Part shown: one piece after another, positions 27,600 to 36,187 of the stretch | Layout: every line of letters starts with the position of its first letter | Position numbering within the stretch: position 1 is the first letter of the stretch | NCBI GenBank assembly: GCA_031426815.1 | Contig: JASJPG010000100.1 | Location: forward strand, 4,549-68,548 | Direction of reading: 5' to 3' | Source: PFJX01 sp031426815 | GTDB taxonomy: Bacteria; Pseudomonadota; Gammaproteobacteria; Burkholderiales; Thiobacillaceae | Length of the DNA: 64,000 bases | The notes under the pieces: model-generated | What the model saw: the letters and a program-made list of their open reading frames with translations, nothing else | The model's database searches: none | Told to the model about the DNA's origin: nothing | Translations under genes and position numbers: made by a program

Positions 27600-27650
27600 A
27601 GCAGCCTGTCGAACTTTCCCTGTGAGCACGGGAAAGTCCGACAGGCTGCT
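27600..27650. repeat. Long imperfect palindrome downstream of the DUF72 gene
   Basis: The arms (27600-27622 and 27628-27650) pair over 22-23 bases with one mismatch; each contains CAGCCTGTCG. There is no T-run on either side, so it looks more like a palindromic element than a rho-independent terminator, though it could still slow transcription between the DUF72 gene and mlaF. Confidence 0.7.
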
Positions 27651-27658
27651 TGCAGGGG

Positions 27659-28117
27659 TCAAAGCCCCATGACTTCGAGCAGTGTAGCGACGCGATCGAT
27701 CTGACCAAGATCGCCATCGAGACTGATCAGGTAGCGTGGGGCAGAACCCGACTTTTCCGCCAGAGCTGCCGCCAACTCCTTGAGCGATGAATCGCGCGAA
27801 AACCACAACAGAATCCCAGCGTCACGCCGCATCGACAATGCCTTGCCCGCCAACTCGGCAGGAACCGGAAGCGCTTCTTCGCTCTCCAGCAGAAACTGGA
27901 ATTGTTCATGCGTATCCGCCTGCCATTGCGCCAACTGTTCCGGGCTGGCCTGCTGCCAAGCGGCGCGCTCCAGAAACACGCAATTGAACTGTGTATTGAA
28001 GTAGGTGAGCTGCCACTCATCCGGCATATCGGCCGGGTAAAACGTCTCGCGCCAGGCCGGGTTGGACCATCCCAGTGCGCCAATCCGTATAGCTCCATTC
28101 ATCTCGGTTGAGGACAT
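27659..28117 (-). CDS. DUF72-like protein, short form
   Basis: A 152-residue protein whose N-terminus (IRIGALGWSNPAWRETFYP) matches the start of the DUF72 family, a TIM-barrel group of unknown function. At 152 residues it is only about 60 percent of the usual 240-280, so the barrel is probably incomplete or diverged; the C-terminal half is not recognisable. It lies upstream of mlaF on the same strand, separated by a long palindrome. Confidence 0.7.
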   Translation of the reverse strand: MSSTEMNGAIRIGALGWSNPAWRETFYPADMPDEWQLTYFNTQFNCVFLERAAWQQASPEQLAQWQADTHEQFQFLLESEEALPVPAELAGKALSMRRDAGILLWFSRDSSLKELAAALAEKSGSAPRYLISLDGDLGQIDRVATLLEVMGL

Positions 28118-28190
28118 ATGCTTAATCAGTTTTCACAATGGCGAAATCGCAACAGCATCAGGGATGTCATTAGAAGAAGGTATATAGGAT

Positions 28191-28218
28191 TTTACTTAAA
28201 TAGGGACGCCTCTATATT
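28191..28218 (+). promoter_or_regulatory. Possible sigma-70 promoter of the repeat-protein gene
   Basis: TTTACT (28191-28196) and TATATT (28213-28218) are spaced by 16 bases in an A+T-rich stretch that stands out from the GC-rich surroundings. Transcription would start near 28225, giving a 5' leader of about 55 bases before the ATG at 28282. Confidence 0.45.
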
Positions 28219-28281
28219 CTGCACGTCACGAATTCTGTTGTCTGCCAAGTCCAGTACTACCCAAACCCAAAGGAGATCGAA

Positions 28282-29127
28282 ATGAAAGTGAAATCCCTCG
28301 TTGCCGCCTTGTTGGTGTGTGCCTCTCCCGCCGTTTTTGCTGCCGACGCCGCCGCTCCCGCGCCTGCCGTCAAGCAAGTTCCCCAGACCCCGGAAGCCTG
28401 GCTGGCCCGCATGACCGACATGACCCAGAACATGTCCGCTTACAAAGACCCGAAGGTGTTCGTGCCCTGGTTGAACGCCGTTACCGAACCCAGCTTCTAC
28501 ACCACCATGGGCAACAACATGATGGATCCGGGCAACTGGCTGAACATGGCTAATTCCATGACCCAGCCGGGCGCTTTGACCAACGTGGCCGCGTTCGCCG
28601 ACCCCAACGTCTACATGAAGTGGCTGGCCGCAACCATGGACCCCAACTTCTACACCGCCGTGCTGACCCAATTGTCCGACCCGGGCAAACTGATGCGTTG
28701 GGCGATGTCGCCGATGGACCCGAAAGCGCTGTCCATGCTGACGAACACGTTGAACCCCAACATGTACGTGAAGTGGATGACCTCCCCCCTGGACCCGCGC
28801 GCGCTGCAGTTGATGATGGCCCCGGTTAATCCCAATCTGTACATGGGCTGGATGGGCGCTTCCATGAACCCCGCTTCCTATGGCGACATGTGGAAAGGCT
28901 TCATGAACCCGGTTGCCGGCATGCCTGCCTTGACCATGCCCGCGATGCCTGCCACCACGCCTTGGGCCATTCCCGCCGCTCCCGTGGCCGGCGCGCCCAG
29001 CTTCAACTTCTTCGACCCGAATGCATGGACCCAGATGATGCCGGCCGCCCCTCAAGGTGGTTACGCCTTCCCGTTCCCGCTGCCTACCGCTCCTGTTGCC
29101 GCTCCCGCTGCGCCCGCCGCCAAGTAA
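28282..29127 (+). CDS. Secreted protein with twelve 12-13-residue [D/N]P repeats
   Basis: A 281-residue exported protein with signal peptide cleaved after residue 20 (AVFA). Residues 56-208 are twelve back-to-back units of 12 or 13 residues, each beginning with D, N, E or Q followed by Pro; the consensus is [DN]P-x2-Y-x2-W-[ML]-x3-M. Methionine and tryptophan are strongly enriched. The tail (residues 209-281) is rich in Pro, Ala and Met and ends in alternating Ala/Pro. It has a strong AAAGGAG site, probably its own promoter, and a strong terminator, so it is a single-gene unit that may be highly expressed. No function is recognised. Confidence 0.85.
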   Translation: MKVKSLVAALLVCASPAVFAADAAAPAPAVKQVPQTPEAWLARMTDMTQNMSAYKDPKVFVPWLNAVTEPSFYTTMGNNMMDPGNWLNMANSMTQPGALTNVAAFADPNVYMKWLAATMDPNFYTAVLTQLSDPGKLMRWAMSPMDPKALSMLTNTLNPNMYVKWMTSPLDPRALQLMMAPVNPNLYMGWMGASMNPASYGDMWKGFMNPVAGMPALTMPAMPATTPWAIPAAPVAGAPSFNFFDPNAWTQMMPAAPQGGYAFPFPLPTAPVAAPAAPAAK

Positions 29128-29144
29128 TTCAGGTTCGCAACAAT

Positions 29145-29176
29145 AAAAAAACGGCTGCTTCGGCAGCCGTTTTTTT
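29145..29176. terminator. Bidirectional terminator between the repeat-protein gene and cysS
   Basis: A perfect hairpin CGGCTGC-TTCG-GCAGCCG with the stable UUCG tetraloop, flanked by A-run and T-run on either side, so it can stop transcription from both converging genes. Confidence 0.95.
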
Positions 29177-29198
29177 CGTCCATAGACTTGAAGAGATT

Positions 29199-30608
29199 CT
29201 ATTCCCGCCGCCAAAGCGTGCCTTGCGGACCATCTTCCAGAATGACGCCGGCCGCCTTGAGCTCATCCCGAATGGCGTCCGAGCGCTTGAAATCCTTGGC
29301 CTTGCGTGCAGCCAAGCGTTCGCCGATCAGCGTTTCGATATGCTGGGCGCCGTACTCATTGCCGGTTTCATTGGCCGCATCACTGCCGACCCCGGCCTGC
29401 ATGAACTGCTCAGGGTCGCGTTGCAACAAACCCAACACCCCTGCCAGCGACTTGAGCAAACCCGCCATTTTCGCCGCTTCAGCGGGCGCGCTCGTGCGCA
29501 TCCGATTCGCTTCCGCCGCCAGATCGAACAACACCGCCAGGGCTTCCGGCGTATTGAAGTCGTCATCCATCGCCGCCTGGAAACGCGCCGCGTAAGAATT
29601 CCCCCAATCCTGTGCCGGCATTGCCGCATCGACACCGCGCAACGCGGTATACAGACGCGTCAGCGCCGCTTTAGCATCATCCAGATGCTGGTCGGAATAA
29701 TTCAACGGGCTGCGGTAATGGGCGCGCAGGATGAAGAAACGGACAACTTCCGCGTCGTACTTCTGCAGCACTTCGCGGATTGTGAAGAAGTTGCCCAGGC
29801 TCTTCGACATCTTCTCGTCGTCGACGCGGACAAAACCGTTGTGCAGCCAGTAATTGACGAACTTGCAGTCGTGCGCGCCTTCCGACTGTGCGATTTCGTT
29901 TTCATGGTGCGGAAACTGCAAATCCTGGCCGCCGCCGTGAATGTCGAAATGCTTGCCGAGCAAGTCGGAGCCCATCGCGGAACATTCGATATGCCAGCCG
30001 GGCCGCCCCGCCCCCCAAGGCGAAGGCCACGACGGCTCACCGGGTTTGGCGGCTTTCCAGAGCACGAAATCCATCGGATCGCGTTTGTTTGGATCGACTT
30101 CCACACGCTCGCCAGCGCGTAGATCCTCCAGCGATTTGCCGGAAAGCCGGCCGTAGTCGGCGAAGCTCTGCACCGCGTAGTAAACATCGCCATTCGCCGC
30201 GGGATAGGCATGGCCGCGTTCGATCAGGCCCTGGATCATGTTCAACATGTTGCCGACGTACTCGGTCGCACGCGGCTCGTGGTCGGGCGGCAGCACCCCC
30301 AGCGCAGCGCCGTCCTCATGCATCGCGGCAATGAAACGGTCGGTCAACGCGGTGAACGGCTCGCCGTTGTCTTGCGCCCGCTTGATGATCTTGTCGTCGA
30401 TATCGGTAATGTTGCGCACATAGGTGACCTGATAACCGGAATTGCGCAGCCACCGCGTCACCATGTCGAACACCACCAGCACACGGGCATGGCCGAGATG
30501 GCAGTAGTCGTACACGGTCATGCCGCAGACGTACATACGGACCTGGCCGGGAACGATCGGACTGAAAACTTCTTTCTTGCGCGTCAGCGAGTTATGCAGC
30601 GCAAGCAT
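29199..30608 (-). CDS. cysS: Cysteinyl-tRNA synthetase
   Basis: Class I synthetase charging tRNA-Cys. The 469-residue protein has YVCGMTVYDYCHLGHARV (HIGH-like motif and zinc cysteine), HGGGQDLQFPHHENE and the KMSKSLGNF loop. The ATG at 30608 overlaps the glnS stop by one base; a longer in-frame start lies inside glnS and is rejected. Confidence 0.97.
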   Translation of the reverse strand: MLALHNSLTRKKEVFSPIVPGQVRMYVCGMTVYDYCHLGHARVLVVFDMVTRWLRNSGYQVTYVRNITDIDDKIIKRAQDNGEPFTALTDRFIAAMHEDGAALGVLPPDHEPRATEYVGNMLNMIQGLIERGHAYPAANGDVYYAVQSFADYGRLSGKSLEDLRAGERVEVDPNKRDPMDFVLWKAAKPGEPSWPSPWGAGRPGWHIECSAMGSDLLGKHFDIHGGGQDLQFPHHENEIAQSEGAHDCKFVNYWLHNGFVRVDDEKMSKSLGNFFTIREVLQKYDAEVVRFFILRAHYRSPLNYSDQHLDDAKAALTRLYTALRGVDAAMPAQDWGNSYAARFQAAMDDDFNTPEALAVLFDLAAEANRMRTSAPAEAAKMAGLLKSLAGVLGLLQRDPEQFMQAGVGSDAANETGNEYGAQHIETLIGERLAARKAKDFKRSDAIRDELKAAGVILEDGPQGTLWRRE

Positions 30609-32293
30609 CAGCCTTGCCCCTTCGTCCACGCATCCTTCAGGCCGACCGCGCGGTTGAACACCAGCCTCTCGCCCGGTTTGTGGTCCACCCGATCGGTACA
30701 GAAGTAGCCCAGGCGTTCGAATTGATAACGCGATTCCGGCGCCGCATCCTGGATGCAGGGCTCGATCCAGCCGTGCACGATTTGCAGGGAATCGGGGTTC
30801 AGAAACTCCAGAAAATCGCGGTCCTTATGCCCGTCCGGTTCGGCATCGTTAAACAGTCGCTCGTACAGGCGAAGCTCGACCGGCAATGCCTGTGCCGCGG
30901 CAACCCAGTGAATGACGCCCTTGACCTTGCGTCCTTGCGGATTCTTGCCGAGCGTATCGTGGTCGATGCTGCAACGCAGCTCCACCACATTGCCGGCGGC
31001 ATCCTGAATCACCTCGTCGCACTTGATCACATAGGAATAGCGCAAACGCACCTCGCCCCCCGGCGTCAGACGTTGCCATCCGGCCGGCGGGGCCGCTGAA
31101 AAGTCGTCTTGCTCGACCCAGATTTCACGGCTGATTGCCACTTCGCGCTCGCCGAACTCGGGATGATTCGGGTGAAAGCCGGCGCTACGGCCGGTGGTAA
31201 CACCTTCCTGATAATTCGTCAGCACCACTTTGAGCGGGTTCACCACCGCCATCACGCGCGGCACCTTGGTTTCCATGTCCTCGCGGATGCAGCCCTCCAG
31301 CACCGCCATGTCGATGACGTTTTCCGACTTGGAAATGCCGATGCGGCGCGCAAATTCGCGGATGCCAGCCGGCGTATAGCCGCGCCGACGCATGCCGTGG
31401 ATTGTCGGCATGCGCGGATCGTCCCAGCCGGACACCAGACCCTGCGTCACCAGCTGGTTCAGCTTGCGTTTGCTGGTGACGGTGTAGCGCAGTTCCAAAC
31501 GGGAAAATTCGATCTGCTGCGGATGCGACGGCACCGACAACTGATCCAGCACCCAGTCGTATAACGGGCGATGGTCTTCGAATTCGAGCGTGCACAGCGA
31601 GTGCGTAATGTTCTCCAAGGCATCGGAAATGCAATGCGTGTAGTCGTACATTGGGTAGATCAGCCAGGTATCGCCGGTACGAATGTGGTGTGCACGCTTG
31701 ATGCGATAGATCACCGGGTCGCGCATATTGATATTGGGCGAGGCCATGTCGATCTTGACGCGCAAAGTTTTGGCCCCATCCGCAAACTCGCCCGCCTTCA
31801 TGCGCCGGAACAGGTCCAGGTTTTCCGCCACGGAACGCGCTCGATATGGGCTATCGCGCCCAGCCTGCGTCAGCGTGCCGCGATATTCACGCATCGCTTC
31901 CGGTGTCAGGTCGTCGACGTAAGCCAGTTCCTGTTCGATCAAGGCTTCGGCGAAATCGTACAAAGCCTGGAAATAATCGGACGCCCAGCGCACCTGTCCA
32001 TTCCATTGAAATCCCAGCCAACGCACGTCTTCCTGGATGGCAAGCGCGTATTCCTCGCTTTCCTTCTCCGGGTTGGTGTCATCGAAGCGCAGGTTGCAGG
32101 TGCCCTGATAATCCTGTGCCAAACCGAAATTCAGACAGATCGACTTGGCATGGCCGACATGCAGGTAGCCATTGGGCTCGGGCGGAAAACGCGTAGCAAC
32201 GCTACGATGCTTACCGCTGGCGAGATCGGCCTCGATGATGGAACGGATGAAATGCTGCACCGGCGCGTTGGATATGGGGGCTTGGTCGCTCAT
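30608..32293 (-). CDS. glnS: Glutaminyl-tRNA synthetase
   Basis: Class I synthetase for tRNA-Gln. The 561-residue protein shows RFPPEPNGYLHVGHAKS (HIGH), RFDDTNPEKE, and a SKRKLNQLV loop as the KMSKS counterpart, followed by the two C-terminal beta-barrels. Presence of GlnS agrees with a beta/gammaproteobacterium using direct glutaminylation. Start at 32293 by family alignment; co-transcribed with cysS. Confidence 0.97.
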   Translation of the reverse strand: MSDQAPISNAPVQHFIRSIIEADLASGKHRSVATRFPPEPNGYLHVGHAKSICLNFGLAQDYQGTCNLRFDDTNPEKESEEYALAIQEDVRWLGFQWNGQVRWASDYFQALYDFAEALIEQELAYVDDLTPEAMREYRGTLTQAGRDSPYRARSVAENLDLFRRMKAGEFADGAKTLRVKIDMASPNINMRDPVIYRIKRAHHIRTGDTWLIYPMYDYTHCISDALENITHSLCTLEFEDHRPLYDWVLDQLSVPSHPQQIEFSRLELRYTVTSKRKLNQLVTQGLVSGWDDPRMPTIHGMRRRGYTPAGIREFARRIGISKSENVIDMAVLEGCIREDMETKVPRVMAVVNPLKVVLTNYQEGVTTGRSAGFHPNHPEFGEREVAISREIWVEQDDFSAAPPAGWQRLTPGGEVRLRYSYVIKCDEVIQDAAGNVVELRCSIDHDTLGKNPQGRKVKGVIHWVAAAQALPVELRLYERLFNDAEPDGHKDRDFLEFLNPDSLQIVHGWIEPCIQDAAPESRYQFERLGYFCTDRVDHKPGERLVFNRAVGLKDAWTKGQG

Positions 32294-32453
32294 GGCACGG
32301 ATAAATAGATCAGGAGAGAAATCAGGAGGCTTATGCTCACTTAGCTTGGCCCAGCGCGGGGACGACTTTGAGTTGCGTCCCACGAAGGCTAGAATTCGCG
32401 GGCCCGGCACCTCTGCCACAAGCTACCGCAAAACGTCGAAAAGAATAGCACAC

Positions 32454-33464
32454 ATGACTCTGACTCGTTTCTCCCTCGCCTTGCGCGTCGGACTCCTCTT
32501 CGCCTTGCTGCCAGCGCCGGCCTTTGCCGCCGCGCCCACTGTTCAGGATGCCAATCAGGCCTTTCGCCAGGGCAACAACCAGATTGCGCTGGAGAAGGTT
32601 AACGGCTTCCTGACGGCCAACCCCAAGGATGCGCAGGGACGTTTCCTCAAGGGGCTGATCCTGACCGAATTGAATCGTTTCCCCGATGCGATCAAGGTGT
32701 TCTCCGGCCTGACCGAGGATTTCCCGGAACTGCCGGAGCCGTACAACAATCTGGCCGTGCTGTATGCCGCGCAAGCCGACTACGAACGCGCCAAAAACAG
32801 TCTGGAAATGGCCATTCGCACGCATCCCAGCTATGCCACCGCGCATGAAAATCTCGGCGACATTTACGCCAAAATGGCTTCGCAGGCCTATGACAAGGCG
32901 TTGCAACTGGACAAATCGAATACTTCGGCGCAGACCAAGCTGGCCTTGATCCGCGATCTGTTCAGCCCGACGCCGCGTCCGCAAGAACCGAGCAAACTGA
33001 CCGATGCGGGCAAAGGCAAAGGCAAGGCCAAGCCGGCAGCGGCGACGCAAGAAACACCGGCCACGCCGAGTGCCGCCGTCGAACCGGCAAAGCCAAGTAA
33101 GGAAGCGGCAAAACCGGTACAGGCGCCGATTGAACCGAAAGCGCAGATCGAACGCACCCTGCACGCCTGGACCGAGGCGTGGAGTGCGCGCGACCCCGAC
33201 GCCTATCTGGGTTTTTACAGCACACAATTCAAAGTGCCTGCCGGCAGCGATTTCGCGACGTGGTCGCAAGAGCGCAAAGCCCGGGTCACCCGACCGGAGT
33301 TCATCAAAGTCGCCATCGATCGGATCAAGATCAAGTTGAAAGGCGATAAGGCGCAGGTCAGCTTTACCCAGCGCTACGAATCCAACATCGTCAAAGATAG
33401 CGGCAAGAAAACGCTGGCCCTGGTGCGGGAAGATTCGGCATGGAAGATCGTTGAAGAAAGATGA
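32454..33464 (+). CDS. Exported TPR protein with NTF2-like C-terminal domain
   Basis: A 336-residue protein with a signal peptide (cleavage near AFA, residue 24). Residues 30-165 hold about four TPR-type helical repeats (EPYNNLAVLYAAQADYERAKNSLE). A Lys/Pro/Ala linker follows, and the last 110 residues (HAWTEAWSARDPDAYLGFY onward) form a probable NTF2/SnoaL-like domain. The same C-terminal domain occurs in the next gene, whose start overlaps this stop by four bases. Divergent from glnS. Likely a periplasmic or envelope scaffold; exact role unknown. Confidence 0.88.
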   Translation: MTLTRFSLALRVGLLFALLPAPAFAAAPTVQDANQAFRQGNNQIALEKVNGFLTANPKDAQGRFLKGLILTELNRFPDAIKVFSGLTEDFPELPEPYNNLAVLYAAQADYERAKNSLEMAIRTHPSYATAHENLGDIYAKMASQAYDKALQLDKSNTSAQTKLALIRDLFSPTPRPQEPSKLTDAGKGKGKAKPAAATQETPATPSAAVEPAKPSKEAAKPVQAPIEPKAQIERTLHAWTEAWSARDPDAYLGFYSTQFKVPAGSDFATWSQERKARVTRPEFIKVAIDRIKIKLKGDKAQVSFTQRYESNIVKDSGKKTLALVREDSAWKIVEER

Positions 33465-34753
33465 ACCTCAGGTTTAAACCATTGCTTCAGTCAATTCTGA
33501 ATCTGACCCTGGCGGCAGCGGGGCTTGGCTTATTCGCGTTCAACCATGCCCAGGCAAGCGAAGGCACCCTAGGGCAGCCGATCCTGCTTGCCTCTGCCGA
33601 CACGGCCCGTTATTTATCTACGCCGGTTTTGGTGTCGCCCGATTCGCTGATTTCGAAAGCCTTGCAGGATATTCGCGCCAGCCGTCTTGACGATGCCCTC
33701 AAGGAAGTCAATCGCGCCATTGCGCTTCGGCCGGATTTCAAGCTTGCCCACCTGATTCGCGGCGATCTGCTCATGGCACGCGCCAGGCCGCTACTGGGCC
33801 TGGGCGCGGTCGCCAAAGCGCCCAACCAGCCGCTCAACGATCTTCGCGACGAAGCACGCGTCCGTCTCATGCGCTACATCGACCAGCCCGACCCGGACTA
33901 CTTGCCGCGCCAGATACTGCAACTGGCACCCAGCCAGAAGTACGCGCTGCTGGCGGACACTTCACGCGCTCGGCTGTATCTGTTCGAGAACGTTAACGGG
34001 GTGCCCCGCCTGAAGTCCGACTTCTACATGACCATCGGCAAGAACGGCACAGATAAGCGTATAGAAGGCGACAAGCGCACACCGATGGGTGTTTATCAGA
34101 TCGCCGAACAACTCCCGCGCGCTGGCCTGGCCGACCTCTATGGCGACGGCGCTTTCCCGCTCAACTATCCGAATGAGTGGGATCAATCGCAAAAACGCGG
34201 TGGTCACGGCATCTGGCTGCATGGCGTCCCTTCCAACACCTATAGTCGCCCGCCACGTTCGAGCGACGGCTGTGTCGTGGTGGCCAATCCCGACCTGAAA
34301 GAACTGTCCCGCTGGATCAAGGTGGGATCGACCCCGGTCATCATTACCGACCGCACCGATTGGGTTGCTAGCGACATCTGGGAACAGAGCCGCGACGAGC
34401 TGCTGACCCAACTGCAGGCATGGCGCGGCGATTGGGAAGCACGCGATCCCGATCGCTTCCTGCGCCATTACAGCAGCGTCATGACCACCGGCGAGGGCGC
34501 GACCTGGGCAAAAGACAAGCGGCGAAACATCCTGGAAAAGGATTGGATTCGCGTCTCGCTCAGCGATATCAGCCTGTTCCTCTATCCGGGCGGAGAAATG
34601 GCCTACACGGAATTCACCCAACGATACAGCAGCGACAAGCTATCCAGCCTCTCCAGCAAACGCCTCTATTGGCGACAGGAAAAGGGCGCATGGCGTGTCG
34701 CTCTGGAAAAAACGCAAGACATCCCCATTTCCACCAACTTCGCACAACGTTGA
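33461..34753 (+). CDS. L,D-transpeptidase (YkuD family) with NTF2-like C-terminal domain
   Basis: A 430-residue exported protein with an N-terminal hydrophobic signal (residues 12-32). A short TPR-like part is followed by a YkuD domain around residues 170-300 with HGIWLHGVP and the catalytic Cys/His motif SSDGCVVV. YkuD enzymes crosslink peptidoglycan or attach proteins to it in the periplasm. The last 110 residues are related to the C-terminal domain of the preceding gene (QAWRGDWEARDPDRFLRHY versus HAWTEAWSARDPDAYLGFY). ATGA overlap with the upstream gene. Confidence 0.93.
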   Translation: MNLRFKPLLQSILNLTLAAAGLGLFAFNHAQASEGTLGQPILLASADTARYLSTPVLVSPDSLISKALQDIRASRLDDALKEVNRAIALRPDFKLAHLIRGDLLMARARPLLGLGAVAKAPNQPLNDLRDEARVRLMRYIDQPDPDYLPRQILQLAPSQKYALLADTSRARLYLFENVNGVPRLKSDFYMTIGKNGTDKRIEGDKRTPMGVYQIAEQLPRAGLADLYGDGAFPLNYPNEWDQSQKRGGHGIWLHGVPSNTYSRPPRSSDGCVVVANPDLKELSRWIKVGSTPVIITDRTDWVASDIWEQSRDELLTQLQAWRGDWEARDPDRFLRHYSSVMTTGEGATWAKDKRRNILEKDWIRVSLSDISLFLYPGGEMAYTEFTQRYSSDKLSSLSSKRLYWRQEKGAWRVALEKTQDIPISTNFAQR

Positions 34754-34761
34754 GGAAACCG

Positions 34762-35376
34762 ATGAATTCGCACCGCCGTTCCCTGTTATTGCTCGCGCTG
34801 GCTGCGCCTTGGGCGAGTCTCGCCCAGGCGGCTTCCAGTAAACCAACCGAATCCACCAAAACCAAACGAAAGGTCAAAATGGTCAAACTGCAAACCAACT
34901 TCGGGCCCATCACGCTCGAACTCGATGCCAAAGCCGCTCCTGAAACCGTCGCCAACTTCCTGCAGTACGTCAAGGATGGCCATTATGACGGCACCATATT
35001 TCATCGCGTTATCGATGGCTTCATGATTCAAGGCGGTGGTTTTACCGCCGACATGGAGCAGAAACCGACGCGCGAACAGATCAAGAACGAAGCGCAGAAC
35101 GGCCTCAAGAACGTCACTTACAGCATCGCGATGGCGCGCACGCCCGACCCACATTCGGCCAGCAGCCAGTTCTTCATCAACATTGCCGACAACGCTTTTC
35201 TCGATTTCCGCGCGCCCAATGCCCAGGGGTTTGGTTATTGTGTTTTCGGCAAAGTCAGCGAAGGGCAGGATGTGGTCGATCGCATCCGCAAGGTCCGTAC
35301 CGGCAATCGTGCAGGTCATCAGGACGTGCCGGTCGAAAACGTCATCATCGAGCACGCTGAAATCAGCGAAGGCTGA
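34762..35376 (+). CDS. ppiB: Cyclophilin-type peptidyl-prolyl cis-trans isomerase
   Basis: A 204-residue cyclophilin whose core (FHRVIDGFMIQGGGF, SIAMARTPDPHSASSQFFIN, GYCVFGKV) is closest to cytoplasmic PpiB. The first 23 residues, however, look like a signal peptide ending ASLAQA, and AGGAAA precedes this ATG. An internal ATG at 34879 would give the canonical cytoplasmic PpiB. So the protein is either exported or made from two starts. It follows the transpeptidase gene by eight bases and is followed by lpxH. Confidence 0.93.
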   Translation: MNSHRRSLLLLALAAPWASLAQAASSKPTESTKTKRKVKMVKLQTNFGPITLELDAKAAPETVANFLQYVKDGHYDGTIFHRVIDGFMIQGGGFTADMEQKPTREQIKNEAQNGLKNVTYSIAMARTPDPHSASSQFFINIADNAFLDFRAPNAQGFGYCVFGKVSEGQDVVDRIRKVRTGNRAGHQDVPVENVIIEHAEISEG

Positions 35377-35455
35377 CACGCGGCCATTTCACTGAGCCGG
35401 CGGGGGCCGGGGCCAAGCATTCCAGCCCCCGCGCCAGTCTCTTGCTCAGAGCCCT

Positions 35456-36187
35456 ATGCGCTCCCCGCGAGTTTTCTTCATTTCCGATCTACACCTGACA
35501 CCGGAACGTCCGCTTCCGGTAGCGCTGCTTCACCGCTTTCTCAGAGAACGAGCGCCACAGGCCGATACGCTCTACATCCTGGGCGACTTCTTCGAAGCCT
35601 GGGTAGGCGATGACGATCTGGCTCAGCCATTCCATCGCGACATTGCCGCTGAGCTGAAATCGCTATCCGAGCGCGGAACCTCGATCTTTTTTCTGCCCGG
35701 CAACCGCGATTTTCTAGTAGGGCCGGCTTTCGCGGAAGCGGCCGGTCTGCACCCTTTGGAAGACCCCAGCGAGCACGAAATCTGCGGCGTCCCGACTTTG
35801 CTGACGCACGGCGATCTGTTTTGTACCGATGACGCAGCCTATCAGGACTTCCGTCGAGAAGTCCGCACCTCAGCCTGGCAACAACAATTCCTTGCGCAAC
35901 CGCTGGCGCAACGGCATGCGCTTGCAAAGGCCTTACGCGAGCGGAGCGAACTCGCCAAGTCGGATAAAAAGCCGGAAATCATGGATGTGAACAATGCGGA
36001 GATCGAGCGGATGCTGGTCGCCCACCCGGTCAAGCGCATCATTCATGGACACACACACCGCCCTGCTCGCCACGAGTACAGGCTCAACGGTCAGATTTGC
36101 GAACGCTGGGTATTGCCAGACTGGTACGACAGCGGGGGTTACCTGGACTGCGACGAAAACGGCTGTCGCCTCTCCGCGTTTTCTTGA
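35456..36187 (+). CDS. lpxH: UDP-2,3-diacylglucosamine diphosphatase
   Basis: Lipid A biosynthesis, hydrolysing UDP-2,3-diacylglucosamine to lipid X. The 243-residue calcineurin-fold enzyme has all metal motifs: ISDLHL, GDFFEAWVGDD, LPGNRDFL, LTHGDLF and IIHGHTHRPA. The convergent gene on the minus strand overlaps its last 49 bases. Confidence 0.96.
   Translation: MRSPRVFFISDLHLTPERPLPVALLHRFLRERAPQADTLYILGDFFEAWVGDDDLAQPFHRDIAAELKSLSERGTSIFFLPGNRDFLVGPAFAEAAGLHPLEDPSEHEICGVPTLLTHGDLFCTDDAAYQDFRREVRTSAWQQQFLAQPLAQRHALAKALRERSELAKSDKKPEIMDVNNAEIERMLVAHPVKRIIHGHTHRPARHEYRLNGQICERWVLPDWYDSGGYLDCDENGCRLSAFS

Noticed and set aside
28192..29214. 340-codon minus-strand frame opposite the repeat protein
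   Set aside because: Gly/His/Val-rich shadow; the plus-strand gene has a signal peptide, promoter and ribosome site.
30609..30629. Longer start for cysS
   Set aside because: The extension lies in the glnS stop region and has no family similarity; ATG 30608 gives the normal N-terminus.
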